A stretch of 64,000 bases of DNA from Bactrocera neohumeralis (GCF_024586455.1 NW_026089623.1:10450204-10514203); one strand, 5' to 3'. Shown: positions 53,947 to 64,000, numbered from the stretch's first letter. Made by a program: numbers and translations. Notes: generated from the sequence alone by a model not told the origin.

Positions 53947-54472
53947 TCTTCTTTATTGGCGCAGACACCGCTTACGCGATTATAGCCGAGTTAACAACAG
54001 CGCGCCAGTCGTTTCTTCTTTTCGCTGCCTGGCGCCAATTGGATATTCCAAATGAAGCCAGGTCCTTCTCCACCTGACCCTTGCAACGGAGTTGAGGTCT
54101 TCTTCTGCTTCCCCCGGCGGGTACTGCGTCGAATACTTTCAGAGCTGGAGTGTTTTCGTCCATTCGGAAAACATGACCTAGCCAGCGTAGCTGCTGTCTT
54201 TTAATTCGCTGAACAACGTCAATGTCGTCGTATATATCGTACAGCTCATGGTTCCAACGAATGCGATATTCGCCGTGGCTAATGCGCAAAGGACCATAAA
54301 TCTCTCTCAGAACTTTTCCCTCGAAAACTCGCAATGTCGACTCATCAGTTGTTGTCATCGTCCATGTCTCTGCACCATATGGCAGGACGGGTATTATGAG
54401 TGATATATAGAGTTTGGTTTTAGTTCGTCGAGGGAGGACTTTACTTCTTAATTGCCTATTCAGTCCGAAGTA
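53947..54472 (-). pseudogene. RTE-type LINE 3' fragment (copy F), head-to-head with copy C
   Basis: A 191-residue minus frame (54547-53972). Its C-terminal part is the RTE tail with YFGLNRQLRSKVL, LPYGAETWTMTTTDESTLRVFEGK, EYRIRWNHELY and RLRWLGHVF-like segments. Its first 25 residues are only the antisense of the copy C 5' end. The 3' end TGCGCCAATAAAGAAGAG faces left. 5' truncated at about 54472. Confidence 0.82.
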
Positions 54473-54890
54473 GGATGATGGAGTAATGTGTAGAAGTTCA
54501 CGCAAGTTAGTAAAGTTATCTGATCGCCATTCACTTGGGAGTGGCAAGAAACAATTCTTTTACATATGACTCAAGCAGCTCACGACTTCCGGTCTTTGAC
54601 TAAATATCCTCTGGGTAACCTAAGAACATCCGTTTGAAGACGAGTTAAAGTGAGAAGGCGAAACATTCCTTACATAAGGTTGTACGCTGGGTTTGGGACC
54701 CGCCACGTAAAAAAACACCCCCAATATAACAACCAGCCTCGGATGAGAGACCCCCTTTTGATGATGAACATGGAAAACGAAATAAGGACTACGATTTAAG
54801 GACAGGCACCTGGAATGTCCGGTCCGCTAATTGGGAAGGTGCAGCTGCCCAGCTGGCTGATGTCCTCGTTAGACTGACTTTAACGGCAGA

Positions 54891-56195
54891 GTGGGCAAAG
54901 AAGGTATCTTTGGCACTACGGTCGGTAAATTCAGCCTCCACGATGAAACATTCCCAAATGCGTTGAGGCTGATCGACTTCGCCGGGGCCCGAAATATGGT
55001 CATCTGTAGTACTGAATTCCAGCATAGGAAAATTTATCAAGCCACCTGGCTGCCTCCGGATCAAAGAGCCACCAACCAGATCGATCCTATTGTGATAGAC
55101 GGAAGACGCGCGACCAGTGCACGTCAGCAAACACAGGGAAGGTTCGACGTCGAGAAGCTGGAATCACATCACACTGCCGAACGATTTTCTACTCGGCTTG
55201 CACTCCTATTCACCGAGAGCACTCGTCAACAACTCGGTATAAGGGAACTGTGGGACGGCATTTCAAACTCCTTACGTACAGCGGCAACCGAAACCATTGG
55301 TTCTCAGAAAAATCAAAATAATAGCTGGTACGACGAGAAGTGCTGTATCGCCGCGGGGAAAAAAGAGACTGCCTACCTCGCCACGTTACGATCGACCACT
55401 ACACGTGCGGGATGGGATAGATACCGAGAGTTGAAGAGGGAAGCGAGACGCATTTGCAGACAGAAGAAGAAAGAGGCCGAAATGCGTGAGTACGAAGAGC
55501 TTGATAAGCTGGCCGACAGGGGTAATGCTCGAAAATTCTACGAAAAAATGCGGCGGCTTACAGAAGGTTTCAAGACCGGAGCATACTCTTGTAGAACCCC
55601 CAAAGGTGATCTAGTCACTGATGCCCAGAGCATAGTTAAATTATGGAGGGAACACTTCTCCAGCCTGCTGAATGGCAGTGAACGCACAACACCAGGAGAA
55701 GGAGAACCCGATTCCCCAATCGATGACGATGGAGCAGACGTTCCATTACCCGACCATGAAGAAGTTCGAATAGCAATTGCCCGCCTCAAGAACAACAAAG
55801 CGGCAGGGGCCGACGGACTACCGGCCGAGCTATTCAAACACGGCGGCGAAGAACTAATAGGGAGCATGCATCAGCATCTTTGTAAAATATGGTCGGACGA
55901 GAGCATGCCCAACGATTGGAATTTAAGTGTGCTATGCCCAATCCATAAAAAAGGAGACCCCACAATCTGCGCCAACTACCGTGGGATTAGCCTCCTCAAC
56001 ATCGCATATAAGGTTCTATCGAGCGTTTTGTGTGAAAGATTAAAGCCCACCGTCAACAAACTGATTGGACCTTATCAGTGTGGCTTCAGACGTGGAAAAT
56101 CAACAACCGACCAGATATTCACCATGCGCCAAATCTTGGAAAAGACCTTCTTTCGACAGCACGAAAAGGAGCTGCCTTTATGCCGCGATGTCTGA
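54891..56195 (+). pseudogene. RTE endonuclease end and reverse transcriptase N-terminal half (copy C)
   Basis: A 434-residue frame. It starts inside the endonuclease (GKEGIFGTTVGKFSLHDET, VIDGRR) after the deletion of its N-terminal catalytic part. It continues with the basic coiled linker RELKREARRICRQKKKEAEMREYEELDKLADRGNARKFYEKMRRLTEG. The fingers NNKAAGADGLPAELFKHGG, LCPIHKKGDPTICANYRGISLLNIAYKVLSSVLCERLKPTVNKLIGPYQCGFRRGKSTTDQIFTMRQ follow. It then shifts frame where the motif A Asp block is deleted. Confidence 0.87.
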
Positions 56196-56997
56196 ATTTG
56201 GTATCCCCGCAAAACTAATACGGCTGTGTAAACTGACGTTGAACAACACGAAAAGCTCCGTCAGGATCGGGAAGGACCTCTCCGAGCCGTTCGATACCAA
56301 ACGAGGTTTCAGACAAGGCGACTCCCTATCGTGCGACTTCTTCAACCTGCTCCTGGAGAAAATAGTTCGAGCTGCAGAACTAAACAGAGAAGGTACCATC
56401 TTCTATAAGAGTGTACAGCTGCTGGCGTATGCCGACGATATTGATATCATCGGCCTCAACACCCGCGCCGTTAGTTCTGCTTTCTCTAGGCTGGACAAGG
56501 AAGCACAGAAAATGGGTCTGGTAGTGAACGAGGGCAAAACGAAATATCTCCTGCCATCAAACAAACAGTCGTCGCACTCGCGACTTGGCTCTCACGTCAC
56601 TGTTGACAGTCATAACTTTGAAGTTGTAGATAATTTCGTCTATTTAGGAACCAGCATTAACACCACTAATAATGTCAGCCTGGAAATCCAACGCAGGATT
56701 GCTCTTGCCAACAGGTGCTACTTCGGACTGAGTAGGCAATTGAAAAGTAAAGTCCTCTCTCGACGAACAAAAGCTAAACTCTATAAGTCGCTCATAATTC
56801 CCGTCCTGCTATATGGTGCAGAGGCTTGGGCGATGACAGCAACCGATGAGTCGACGTTACGAGTTTTCGAGAGAAAAATTCTGCGAAAGATTTATGGTCC
56901 TTTGCGCATTGGCCACGGCGAATATCGCATCCGATGGAACGATGAGCTGTACGAGATATACGACGACATTGACATAGTTCAGCGAATTAAAAGATAG
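56150..56997 (+). pseudogene. RTE reverse transcriptase palm and C-terminal part (copy C)
   Basis: In the 310-residue frame, real homology starts at about 56160 (STKRSCLYAAMSEFGIPAKLIRL). It includes GFRQGDSLSCDFFNLLLEKIV and the catalytic YADD in LLAYADDIDIIG, then VVNEGKTKYLL, the thumb and the RTE tail to IVQRIKR, where a TAG stops it at 56997. Similarity continues in other frames to the 3' end at 57255. Confidence 0.87.
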
Positions 56998-57255
56998 CGG
57001 CTACGCTGGCTAGGTCATGTTGTCCGGATGGATGAAAACACTCCAGCTCAGAAAGTATTCGACGCAGTACCCGCCGGGGGAAGCAGATGAAGAGGAAGAC
57101 CTCCACTCCGTTGGAAGGACCAAGTGGAGAAGGACCTGGCTTCGCTTGGAATATCCAATTGGCGCCACGTAGCGAAATGAAGAAACGACTGGCGCGCTGT
57201 TGTTAACTCGGCTATAATCGCGTAAGCGGTGTCTACGCCAATTAAGAAGAAGAAG

Positions 57256-58187
57256 AATCGTCATCTGATTGTATTAATTCAATTTGTATTTTGAAGAAAT
57301 TAAAGTGTGATTTTACGTTTTTTATATTCCTAATATCGGATGGTTCCGCCCGTTGCATTGAGGACTCGGAGGTATTATTGATTTGTCGTGAAAATTCGTC
57401 CGCGACTACATTTTCTTGTCCGGTTTGTATTTTAATTTAGCGCCGTATTCCTCTATTAGATATTTCCATCTTTTATGTTTAATATTCGGATTCTTTTACA
57501 AAATGGAAAAAATTAATGACTGCTGGTCTGTATAAATTGCTAGATCGGCTATTCCGTAGAAATAATTTCTTAATTTCTGAAGTGCCCATGCTCTGATTAA
57601 CATCTCCTTCTCGTTGGTTGAATAATTCTGTTATCTTTTTATTAAAGTTCTAGATATAAAGGCTATTGGGTTTTTACCTAGACTTAATACCGCACCAATA
57701 GCATAATTGCTAGCGTCTGTGGTTAAATCAAATCCTTTTTTAAAATCTGGTTGGTATAGTTCTACCTGTTCCTTTAATTTCTCTTTAATAGTATTCATTG
57801 CTTTAATTGCATTATTATTCAGGTTTAATTTTATATTGGAGCTTTTGTTTTTTTTTTCCTCGTAAATAAATGGTTAGTGGTTTACAAATTTGTGCGAAGT
57901 CTGTAAAGAATTTACGATAGTAGGAGCATAATCCAAGAAAAGATCGCAAATATTTTAGATTTTCCGGTATTCTATATCTATCTATAACTTCAATCTTTGA
58001 CGGATCTACTGTAATTCTTCCATTTTTAATTATATGCCCTAGAAATTCCGTCTGTGTTTGGAAAATGTTTGACTTTTCCTCAGATATCTTCATATTGGCA
58101 TTATGGAGTGTCTGTATTATATTGGTAAAGTCTCTATTATGCTCTCCGGGTGTGGTCGAGTATATCAGTACGTCATCTATATATAAA
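57256..58187 (-). pseudogene. Errantivirus RNase H and reverse transcriptase connection, element 2
   Basis: The frame 58093-57815 has MKISEEKSNIFQTQTEFLGHIIKNGRITVDPSKIEVI, RSFLGLCSYYRKFFTDFAQICKPLT, the conserved RT-RNase H link. Downstream (57800-57300) the RNase H pieces DASNYAIGAVL and NYSTNEKEML occur with stops. It joins the palm piece beyond the insertion at 58188. Confidence 0.72.
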
Positions 58188-58486
58188 TGTGAGGGACTTT
58201 CTTTAAATTAAACGCTTTAGTTTCTTTTTAAATGTATAAAATGATTTATTTATGAAAACCGGCTAAACAACGTAGGATTGATCACTCAGTGATTAAAAGA
58301 TAGTTTATTTTAACAAATATTTTTTGGAGGGCACGAACGTACTTAGTGAAGTTTCAAAGTCAAGTGTCGTCCTTTTCAACGGTCTCTGTCGGCGTTTTTT
58401 GCTTTTGTTAAGTCCGTTCATTTAGGGCGTATGTTTAGGGTTGCATGTGTGCGTAAGTCAGGTCAGGTCAGAGTTGCAATCCCACA
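58188..58486. repeat. LTR-like insertion (possible solo LTR)
   Basis: 299 bases bounded by TGTGAGGGAC and GCAATCCCACA, so TG...CA ends with a short inverted TGTGGGA-type border. It interrupts the element 2 reverse transcriptase, whose flanks CATCTATATATA and TACATATGCGCAT match the uninterrupted element 1 sequence near 5098. No exact target duplication was found. Confidence 0.55.
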
Positions 58487-59265
58487 TACATATGCGCATT
58501 TACAATGTATGGAGGAAGTATATCGTCAACACATCTTTGAGATATAGAAGGAGCATTTTTTATTCCAAAGGGTAGTCTAATAAATTCATATATTTTGCTC
58601 CGTTAACGGAAAATGCAGGTTTCTCTCTATCTTCTTCTTTTATTATTATTTGATGGAACTGTCCATATTGGTGCATTGTATGGGCTCCTGCCTTCTTTCA
58701 TTATACCATTTTCTAATAATTTCCCTATTTCTTTATAAGTAAGGATATTACCTAACCCAGAATGGGTCGTTATTTTCAGTTCTAATTTCTGCTTGAACTA
58801 TAGTTGTATGTGGCAAATGTTCATTTTTGTAATAATTTTTCATTAAGTTATCTATTTGTTGTTTATACTTTTCCGACTCTAATCATGTAGTTCAACTACT
58901 CGCTTTTTGAGTGGTTCTTCACTTTTGTGAATGTGACAGAGTATTTCAATAGATTTATTATGACTTTCATTTTCCGTAAGGAGTCTTCTCCTAATATTAT
59001 ATTAAAATCTTTTAATTTATCAATTTCATAAAAATTTTAATAATGTCCAACTAAATTTACTACCATGTAACGTATTTGTTTTTATAAGTTTATCTAATAC
59101 AATTCTTTTATATAACTACTAGTTGCACCTGAGTCTAAAAGTATATATGTACATGGACTTACGGTCTGGTGCTATGCGCTGTAAAGTTGGTAGGCCGTGT
59201 CGTCTTATAATAAGTGCTTCTGGACGGTGTACTCATTGTATAATGGCTGGATATCTTGCATGCCA
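58487..59265 (-). pseudogene. Errantivirus reverse transcriptase/protease remnant, element 2
   Basis: Minus-strand pieces match element 1: the box around APSISQRCVDDILP (58560-58500), YAPI.TVPSN-like and NEILTYK (58740-58640). A degraded protease LLDSGATSSY context lies near 59130, with the gag-pro linker before it. Frames change many times, and about 300 bases of palm present in element 1 are missing near 58660. Confidence 0.6.
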
Positions 59266-59760
59266 TCATTTATTTAGTTGACCCTCTGTGCCTGTGAACG
59301 TTGGTGTCTGTATCTTCTCTGGTTCTCTTGAATTGATTCGTTTTGATGACTCTTGCTGCCCCTTGCTGCTTTTCAAAACGGGTTTTGATGATGTTGTTGC
59401 GGATGCTGTGCGCCTGGTTGGTGCAACGTATGGTTGTAGTTTGCTTGATTTCCGTTGTAGTTTTGTCATGTCGGTCTTCTGAATCTGACTGATGAATCGA
59501 CGTCCATCGGTTCTATTGCTTGCTTTCGTTGATGACTGTACGTAGGTTGCTGGAATGTTCTCTGCGGCTGTTGCATTCTTGGTGTATACTCCAGATGTTG
59601 GTGTATTGCATCATGTTGCATTGCACGTGCGATTCCATAAGCTTCCATTAGTGTTGTGCAGGCTCTTGAATATATGTAATGCATTCTTTATGGCTACGTT
59701 GCGAAGTCCAGATATAAACGTTGGAGTGGCTTTAGATTGTATTTCCTTGTTTAAAGCTTA
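59266..59760 (-). pseudogene. Errantivirus gag C-terminal remnant, element 2
   Basis: Two frames, 59684-59466 and 59469-59266. YIYSRACTTLMEAYGIARAMQHD resembles the end of the gag capsid region. QAIEPMDVDSSVRFRRPT parallels the SVEPMEIDPSSIRFRRQ segment of element 1. The following Ser/Lys/Pro-rich tail is basic. Homology stops at about 59760. Confidence 0.68.
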
Positions 59761-59843
59761 AACCACATATTAATTTTTGAGTTATGTGCTGAGCACATAG
59801 AGCGCGACAGACTGCAAGCGACATCTGTCAAATATTAAAACGC
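59761..59843. other. Spacer before the R1-type insertion
   Basis: Unassigned; carries the left flank of the 13-base target duplication. Confidence 0.4.
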
Positions 59844-60430
59844 ACACGTTCTTATGTAACCCGGATTAGAAATACGGCGAAAGGTGAAATTTTAATGGAA
59901 CTTAAGAGCGCGCAAATGGAAAATACTGCTGACTACACCTGCAAAATAGGCAAAGTGCTGGAAGAACAATCCAAAATAAAGCCCTAACGAGTGAAACAAC
60001 AACGGAAATCCGAGATGTGGATGACGTAATGAAAATGCCTGAAAATATTGTACCACACATGCTACGTTCCCAGCAGGTGTGGAATTTTGTTAGAGAATGG
60101 AACGCCAGCCCTAATAGAGCTTAGAAAGAAAGGAATGGAAGAGAAAGATTGAAAGACGGGTGATCAACGTGGAGTTGGAAAATTTATAGAACGAGAATCA
60201 ATTGCCTAAAGCTTATCCTTGCAAAGAAATGCATAGCGGCGGTTTTGCAAGGAAAAATAAATTGCTAGAAGAGACGGAGTTAGGATTTAGTACGTAGGCG
60301 TCCTACCCCGCAGGTCCAGCACTAGGTAACAATAGCGGAACATGCGCGAGTCTGATGAATCGTGCATGCCGTCTGAAACAGGACGATATCTCCTCCGGCA
60401 ACAAAAAAAAAACAAAAACACGTTCTTATG
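59844..60430 (+). mobile_element. Internally deleted R1-type LINE retroposon with 13-base duplication
   Basis: ACACGTTCTTATG lies at 59844-59856 and 60418-60430. Between them are an ORF1 segment, a jump, a 3' UTR of R1 character (GGACGATATCTCCTCCGGCAAC) and a poly(A)-like A-rich tail at 60402-60417. At 561 bases it has lost nearly the whole body yet keeps a clean duplication, so it inserted in this form or was deleted later. Confidence 0.82.
59870..60060 (+). pseudogene. R1-type LINE ORF1 fragment
   Basis: The translation reads TAKGEILMELKSAQMENTADYTCKIGKVL and, after a shift, LTSETTTEIRDVDDVMKMPENIV. A G..L.ELK...... followed by ....T.EIRD.D..... is the RNA-binding stretch just before the zinc knuckles in R1/LOA-group ORF1. 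It carries no catalytic function. Confidence 0.65.
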
Positions 60431-60994
60431 GACACAGCTATTTAGAAAGCTGCCCGACTACACTACTGCAGGCTCTCAGTTGTCGCTCTCGCTAACTTGA
60501 AAATATTTTTAAATTTGTCGACGACAGTACAGTTTACAGTAGAGAGGAGTGATGAGTGGTGATTATTCAAAGCTCTAACAAACCCGACGTTCTTTTACAA
60601 AGAGAAGAATAAAAACAGCTCTGTTCTATCATTTGTAATAACAACTGATAATTTAAAACAAATAAATTTACCTATTTATTTATTTTTTGCATACAAAATT
60701 TCACTTTGAACAAAATATTAAAATATCATTGAAGTGATAGCAGAGAACGTATATTATAGAGAAGGTTCAACTACGGACAAGCGTGTAAACTGTCAAGAGC
60801 CATGAATTTTCTATTAGTGGATTTCACCACTCTTGGCTCGGCAGGAGAAGTTTTAACAGATATGAGTGAAAAGAGCTGAGAATTCAATGAAAATTATGCT
60901 CAGAAATATACATTGCTTTTACAGACACCTGTTGGCCTTTTGGCTTATATTTTTATACGTTTACATGCTATCATATCAACTGATATAAATATAA
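60431..60994. other. No gene seen
   Basis: No supportable coding frame. CACCACTCTTGGCTCGGCAGG near 60828 weakly resembles CACCACGATTGGCTGGCAAGG near 21828, possibly another old repeat. Confidence 0.5.
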
Positions 60995-61077
60995 TTTTGC
61001 GATTATAGCCGAGTTAACAACAGCGCGCCAGTCGTTTCTTCATTTCGCTTCGTGGCAATTGGATATTCGAAGTGAAG

Positions 61078-61539
61078 CTATATTTTTCTCCACCTGGTCC
61101 TTGCAACGGAATGAAGGTCTTCCTCTTCCTCTGCTTCCCTCGGCGGGTACTGCGCCGAATACGGCTTGGAGAGGTCCTTCCCGATCCTAACGAAAATTTT
61201 GGTGTTGCTCAAAGTCAGTTTACGCAGCGGTATTAGTTTTGCGGGGATACCGAATTCAGACATCGCGGCATAAAGGCAGCTTCTTTTCGTGCTGTCGAAA
61301 GCAGCTTTGAAATCGACGAAGAGGTGGTGTGTGTCGATTCCCCTTTCACGGGTCTTTTCCAAGACTTGGCGCATGGTGAATATCTGGTCGGTTGTTGATT
61401 TGCCAGGTCTATAGCCACACTGATAAAGTCCAATCAGTTTGTTGACGGTGGGCTTTAATCTTTCATCCAATACGCTCGATAGAACCTTATACGCGATATT
61501 GATCCGGGTCTCCGTTTTTTTGGAGAGGGCAAAGCACAC
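61078..61539 (-). pseudogene. RTE reverse transcriptase fragment with motif A (copy D)
   Basis: INIAYKVLSSVLDERLKPTVNKLIGLYQCGYRPGKSTTDQIFTMRQVLEKTRERGIDTHHLFVDFKAAFDSTKRSCLYAAMSEFGIPAKL keeps the motif A Asp (FVDFKAAFD). It then jumps at about 61161 from KDLSKP into the last RTE residues, so motif C (YADD) and the thumb are missing. Confidence 0.85.
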
Positions 61540-61599
61540 TTATATTCCAATCGTTGGGCATGCTTTCATCCGACCATATTTTACAAAGAAGCTAATGCA

Positions 61600-62780
61600 T
61601 TGTACTTATCAGTTCTTCGCCGCCGTGTTTGAATAGCTCGGCCGGCAATCCATCGGTCTTTCGGTCATCGCTGCTTTATTGCTCTTCAGACGGGAAATTG
61701 CTATTCGAACTTCTTCATGGTTGGGCAATGGATCGTCTGCTACATCATCATCGATTGGAGAGCGGGTTATTCAGCAAACTGGATAACTGTTCCCTCCTTA
61801 TATTTAGTATGCTCTGGGCATCGGTTACTAGATCACCTTTGGGGGCTCTACTAGAGTATGCTCCGGTATTCGAACCTTCGGTTAGTCGCCGCAGTTTTTC
61901 GTAAAATTTTAGATCATTACGCCTGTCGGCCAGCTCGCCAAGCTCTTCATACTCACGCATTTCGGCCTCCCTCTCTTCCTGTCTGAAAATGCGTCTCGCT
62001 TCCCTCTTCAACTCTCGGTATATATCCCATCCCGCACGTGCTGTGGTCGATCGTAACGTTGCGAGGTAGACAGTCCGATTGCTCTCCGCTGCGACTCGGC
62101 ACTCTACGTCGAACCAGTCTTTGACGAGTGCTCCAGAGAGCAGGAGTGCAAACCGAGTAGAAAATTATTTGGCTGTCTGTTGTGGTTGCAACTTCTCGAC
62201 GTCGAACCTTCCGTGTGTTTTTACTACAGATAACCGTAGTTCCGGCCCCGGCGAAGTCCATCAGCCTCAACGCATTTGGGGATGTTTCATCGTGGAGGCT
62301 CAATTTACCGACCGTAGTCGCCAAGTACGATTTTGACATCGTGGCGGGGGCAGCTCTCATAAGTGCGCTCCAAGCACTCATAAAAGACATCTTTGATCAC
62401 ATCGTCCTTCTCTTCCGTCGGGGCGTGGGCGCAAATCAGCGATATGTTGAAGAACCCCGCTTTGATGCGGATTGTGGCTAGACGTTCATTCACCGGAGTG
62501 AATGATAGTACTCGGCGACGGAATCTCTCTCCCACAACGAATCCAACACCAAACTTGCGCTCCTTTATATGGCCACTGTAGTAAATGTCGGACCTACTCG
62601 TCTCTGTCCTTGTCCCGTCCACCTCATTTCTTGGACGGCGGTGATGTCAGCCTTTATTTTCACGAGGACATCAGCTAGCTGGGCGGCGGCATCTTCCCAA
62701 TTAAGGGACCGGGCATTCCAGTTGCATATCCTCAAAGGCGTTTTTTACGTGGCGGGTCCCAAACCCAGCGCACAACCCTG
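61600..62780 (-). pseudogene. RTE endonuclease and linker pieces (copy D)
   Basis: 62622-62305 gives YYSGHIKERKFGVGFVVGERFRRRVLSFTPVNERLATIRIKAGFFNISLICAHAPTEEKDDVIKD and KIVLGDYGR, where the DFN box is altered. 62390-61953 has the TTVGKLSLHDETSPNALRLMDFAGA part. 62011-61748 gives the linker KREARRIFRQEEREAEMREYEELGELADR. The fingers motifs around 61690-61600 are scattered over frames. The WN.R start is near 62720. Confidence 0.8.
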
Positions 62781-62975
62781 AGGAGAGGATGTTTCGCCTT
62801 TTCACTTTAGCTCGCCTTCAAACGGATGTAGCTGGCCTACCTAGAGGTTACTTGGTCAAAGGCCGGAAGTCGTGAGCTGCTTGAGCCATATGTAAAATAA
62901 TCGTAATTCTGGCCACTCCCAAGTGTATGGAGATCAGAGAACTTTCCTAACATGCGTGAACTTCTACACATGACT

Positions 62976-63873
62976 CCATCCTTACAATCTAGATGTATCA
63001 CTTGGCCTGATACGAATGAAAGACAAGATATCGTTTAAACAACATACAATGAGATGCTTCATTGCATTGGGTATATTAATGGGACTGAATTGAAACTTGC
63101 AGAAGCACCAGTCTTTAACCATTCGGCTTATTTTTTTAAATCTATTCCATAAAGGCGCAAGTTGTATGCGATTAACAGTTAAAAATTCAGACCGAAATTC
63201 ATAGTATTTGATAAGTTACAGCTCATAGTCGCCAACGTGTCTTAAGCGACTGTCTACCAGGTGCCATGACAAGTCTGCAGCTGCTACGTTTCTAAACGCA
63301 TTTTTCTCGAATCATCATTTTCTGAAACTGTCATGGTCCTAACAAAAAAAGTATTCAACCGATTGCCTAAAAATTTACATATGTTCTTCTATGGACTCAT
63401 TTATAGTTATCGTCCCTACCAGAATTGTTTATTTTCGAAAATATTTTCATATTTTTTTAAACGATTTTTAACGAAAAAAAAACAAGATTTTCGTGACTTT
63501 TTTTGAAGTTCGACAGTTTTTGTGTTTTTAATGAAATTGATTATATTTGGTATGGACGATAGCCGCAGAACTACTGAATGCCGCTATTACAATGACCAGT
63601 GAACTACTTTTTTTTGTTGGAGACTACTTTGGTTAAAAAAAAAATATATTAAAAATGTAAGAAACGAAAAAAAATTTTTTTGTACATTTCAAAATACAAA
63701 TAAAAAGGTATTAAAAAATGAAAATGATTGAATTTTGTTGTCGCATAAAAAAAAATTTCTTAAAAAGTGGTAAAATATGTGCGTTCACATGAGTGTCCCC
63801 CCTTAAGGGTTAGGCATATAGTAGCAGAACACTTTGGTAGTGTAGGCCACGGTAGAGGAGGAGTAAGGTCACT
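62976..63873. other. No gene; A/T homopolymer-rich repeat-like DNA
   Basis: AT-rich with long A and T runs at 63470-63780; it resembles non-autonomous repeat interiors such as 49100-49450 but no ends were found. Confidence 0.5.
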
Positions 63874-64000
63874 ATCAGCTGATGTTATGTAAACAAAGGC
63901 ACAGCTGAGTGATGCCACTGTAGAAACGTCAAGTGGAGTCCGGGGTTGAGTTTCTATTTGAATTCAAGATGGCCGACTTTTAACCGGAAAATGGTTGCAT
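63874..64000 (+). repeat. Interspersed repeat shared with 33054-33158, copy 2
   Basis: CTATCAGCTGATG.TATGTAAACAAAGGCACAGCTGAG and GGAGTCCGGGGTTGAGTTTC through AAATGGTTGCAT, running off the window edge. Confidence 0.65.

Larger units (their letters stand above)
54473..57255 (+). mobile_element. RTE-type LINE (copy C), near full length with deletions
   Basis: 5' end GATGGAGTAATGTGTAGAAG, 3' end ...TACGCCAATTAAGAAGAAGAAG. Relative to copy B it lacks about 270 bases of endonuclease at 54870 and about 50 bases of reverse transcriptase at 56145, but it keeps the palm part that B lost. Confidence 0.88.
49740..59760 (-). mobile_element. Errantivirus-like element 2, LTR-less and multiply interrupted
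   Basis: Minus-strand order from right to left is gag end (59690-59266), protease remnant, reverse transcriptase pieces (58680-58500, 58175-57815), RNase H (57800-57300), integrase (53946-53400) and env (52800-51896, 50143-49740). It parallels element 1 closely but is a different family. Insertions interrupt it at 58188, 53947-57255, about 52818 and 50153. Neither LTR, primer site nor polypurine tract is visible. It is thoroughly non-functional. Confidence 0.8.
60995..62975 (-). mobile_element. RTE-type LINE (copy D), minus strand
   Basis: The right end is the family 5' end (GATGGAGTCATGTGTAGAAG on minus); the left end is cut inside the 3' UTR (GGCTATAATCGC). It is more diverged than B and C, with many frameshifts and a large deletion at about 61161. 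No duplication was found. Confidence 0.85.

Noticed and set aside
53947..54547. Head-to-head RTE copies considered as a twin-priming inversion of one insertion
   Set aside because: Both arms carry a 3' end with its own tail; twin priming leaves only one.

Overview
This window looks like dipteran nuclear DNA, and I infer a true fruit fly (Tephritidae). It is AT-rich, carries GT-AG introns of only 52 and 61 bases, and is filled with insect-type transposable elements: env-bearing gypsy/errantivirus copies, copia, BEL/Pao, jockey, R1-like and RTE LINEs, PIF/Harbinger, Tc1-mariner, a P superfamily relic and a Mutator-like element. The tephritid call rests partly on memory of similar repeat families and is not proven here. 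I found no host protein gene, tRNA, rRNA or CRISPR array. Nearly every open frame that can be recognised belongs to a mobile element, and most are broken.

Layout. 1-490 is the 3' end of a LINE. 1493-7388 is a minus-strand errantivirus with both LTRs, primer site and polypurine tract, but a nearly deleted gag. About 8140-13075 is a jockey-type LINE split by a 5'-truncated second LINE (11917-12877, 12-base target duplication). That LINE is itself preceded by a PIF/Harbinger transposon (9146-11904, 3-base duplication) with an intact 358-residue transposase. 13080-14790 holds more LINE pieces. 17640-18860 holds a Tc1 relic and a second Harbinger/MADF relic. 20211-21520 is a gag-only errantivirus remnant. 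24279-27126 is an RTE LINE with a 10-base target duplication. 27218-28126 is a terminal-inverted-repeat element. 28630-30460 is a P superfamily transposase pseudogene. 34440-34990 is a mariner relic.

35264-45311 is a copia element flanked by TAAAT duplications, whose 5' LTR is interrupted by a BEL/Pao element (35454-40908). 49740-59760 is a second minus-strand errantivirus without LTRs. It is broken up by a Mutator-like element (50153-51886, 9-base duplication, FLYWCH-type zinc-finger coding), a small TIR element, two head-to-head RTE copies and an LTR-like insertion. 59857-60417 is an internally deleted R1-type retroposon with a 13-base duplication. 60995-62975 is another RTE copy. The edges carry non-coding interspersed repeats.

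The genes do not form a pathway. The locus reads as layered insertions whose relative order can often be worked out from target-site duplications. The least decayed protein is the Harbinger transposase. The least ordinary structures are the palindrome-rich Mutator-like element and the nested jockey/LINE/Harbinger stack. Calls were made by reading translations and repeats by eye; no database search was run.
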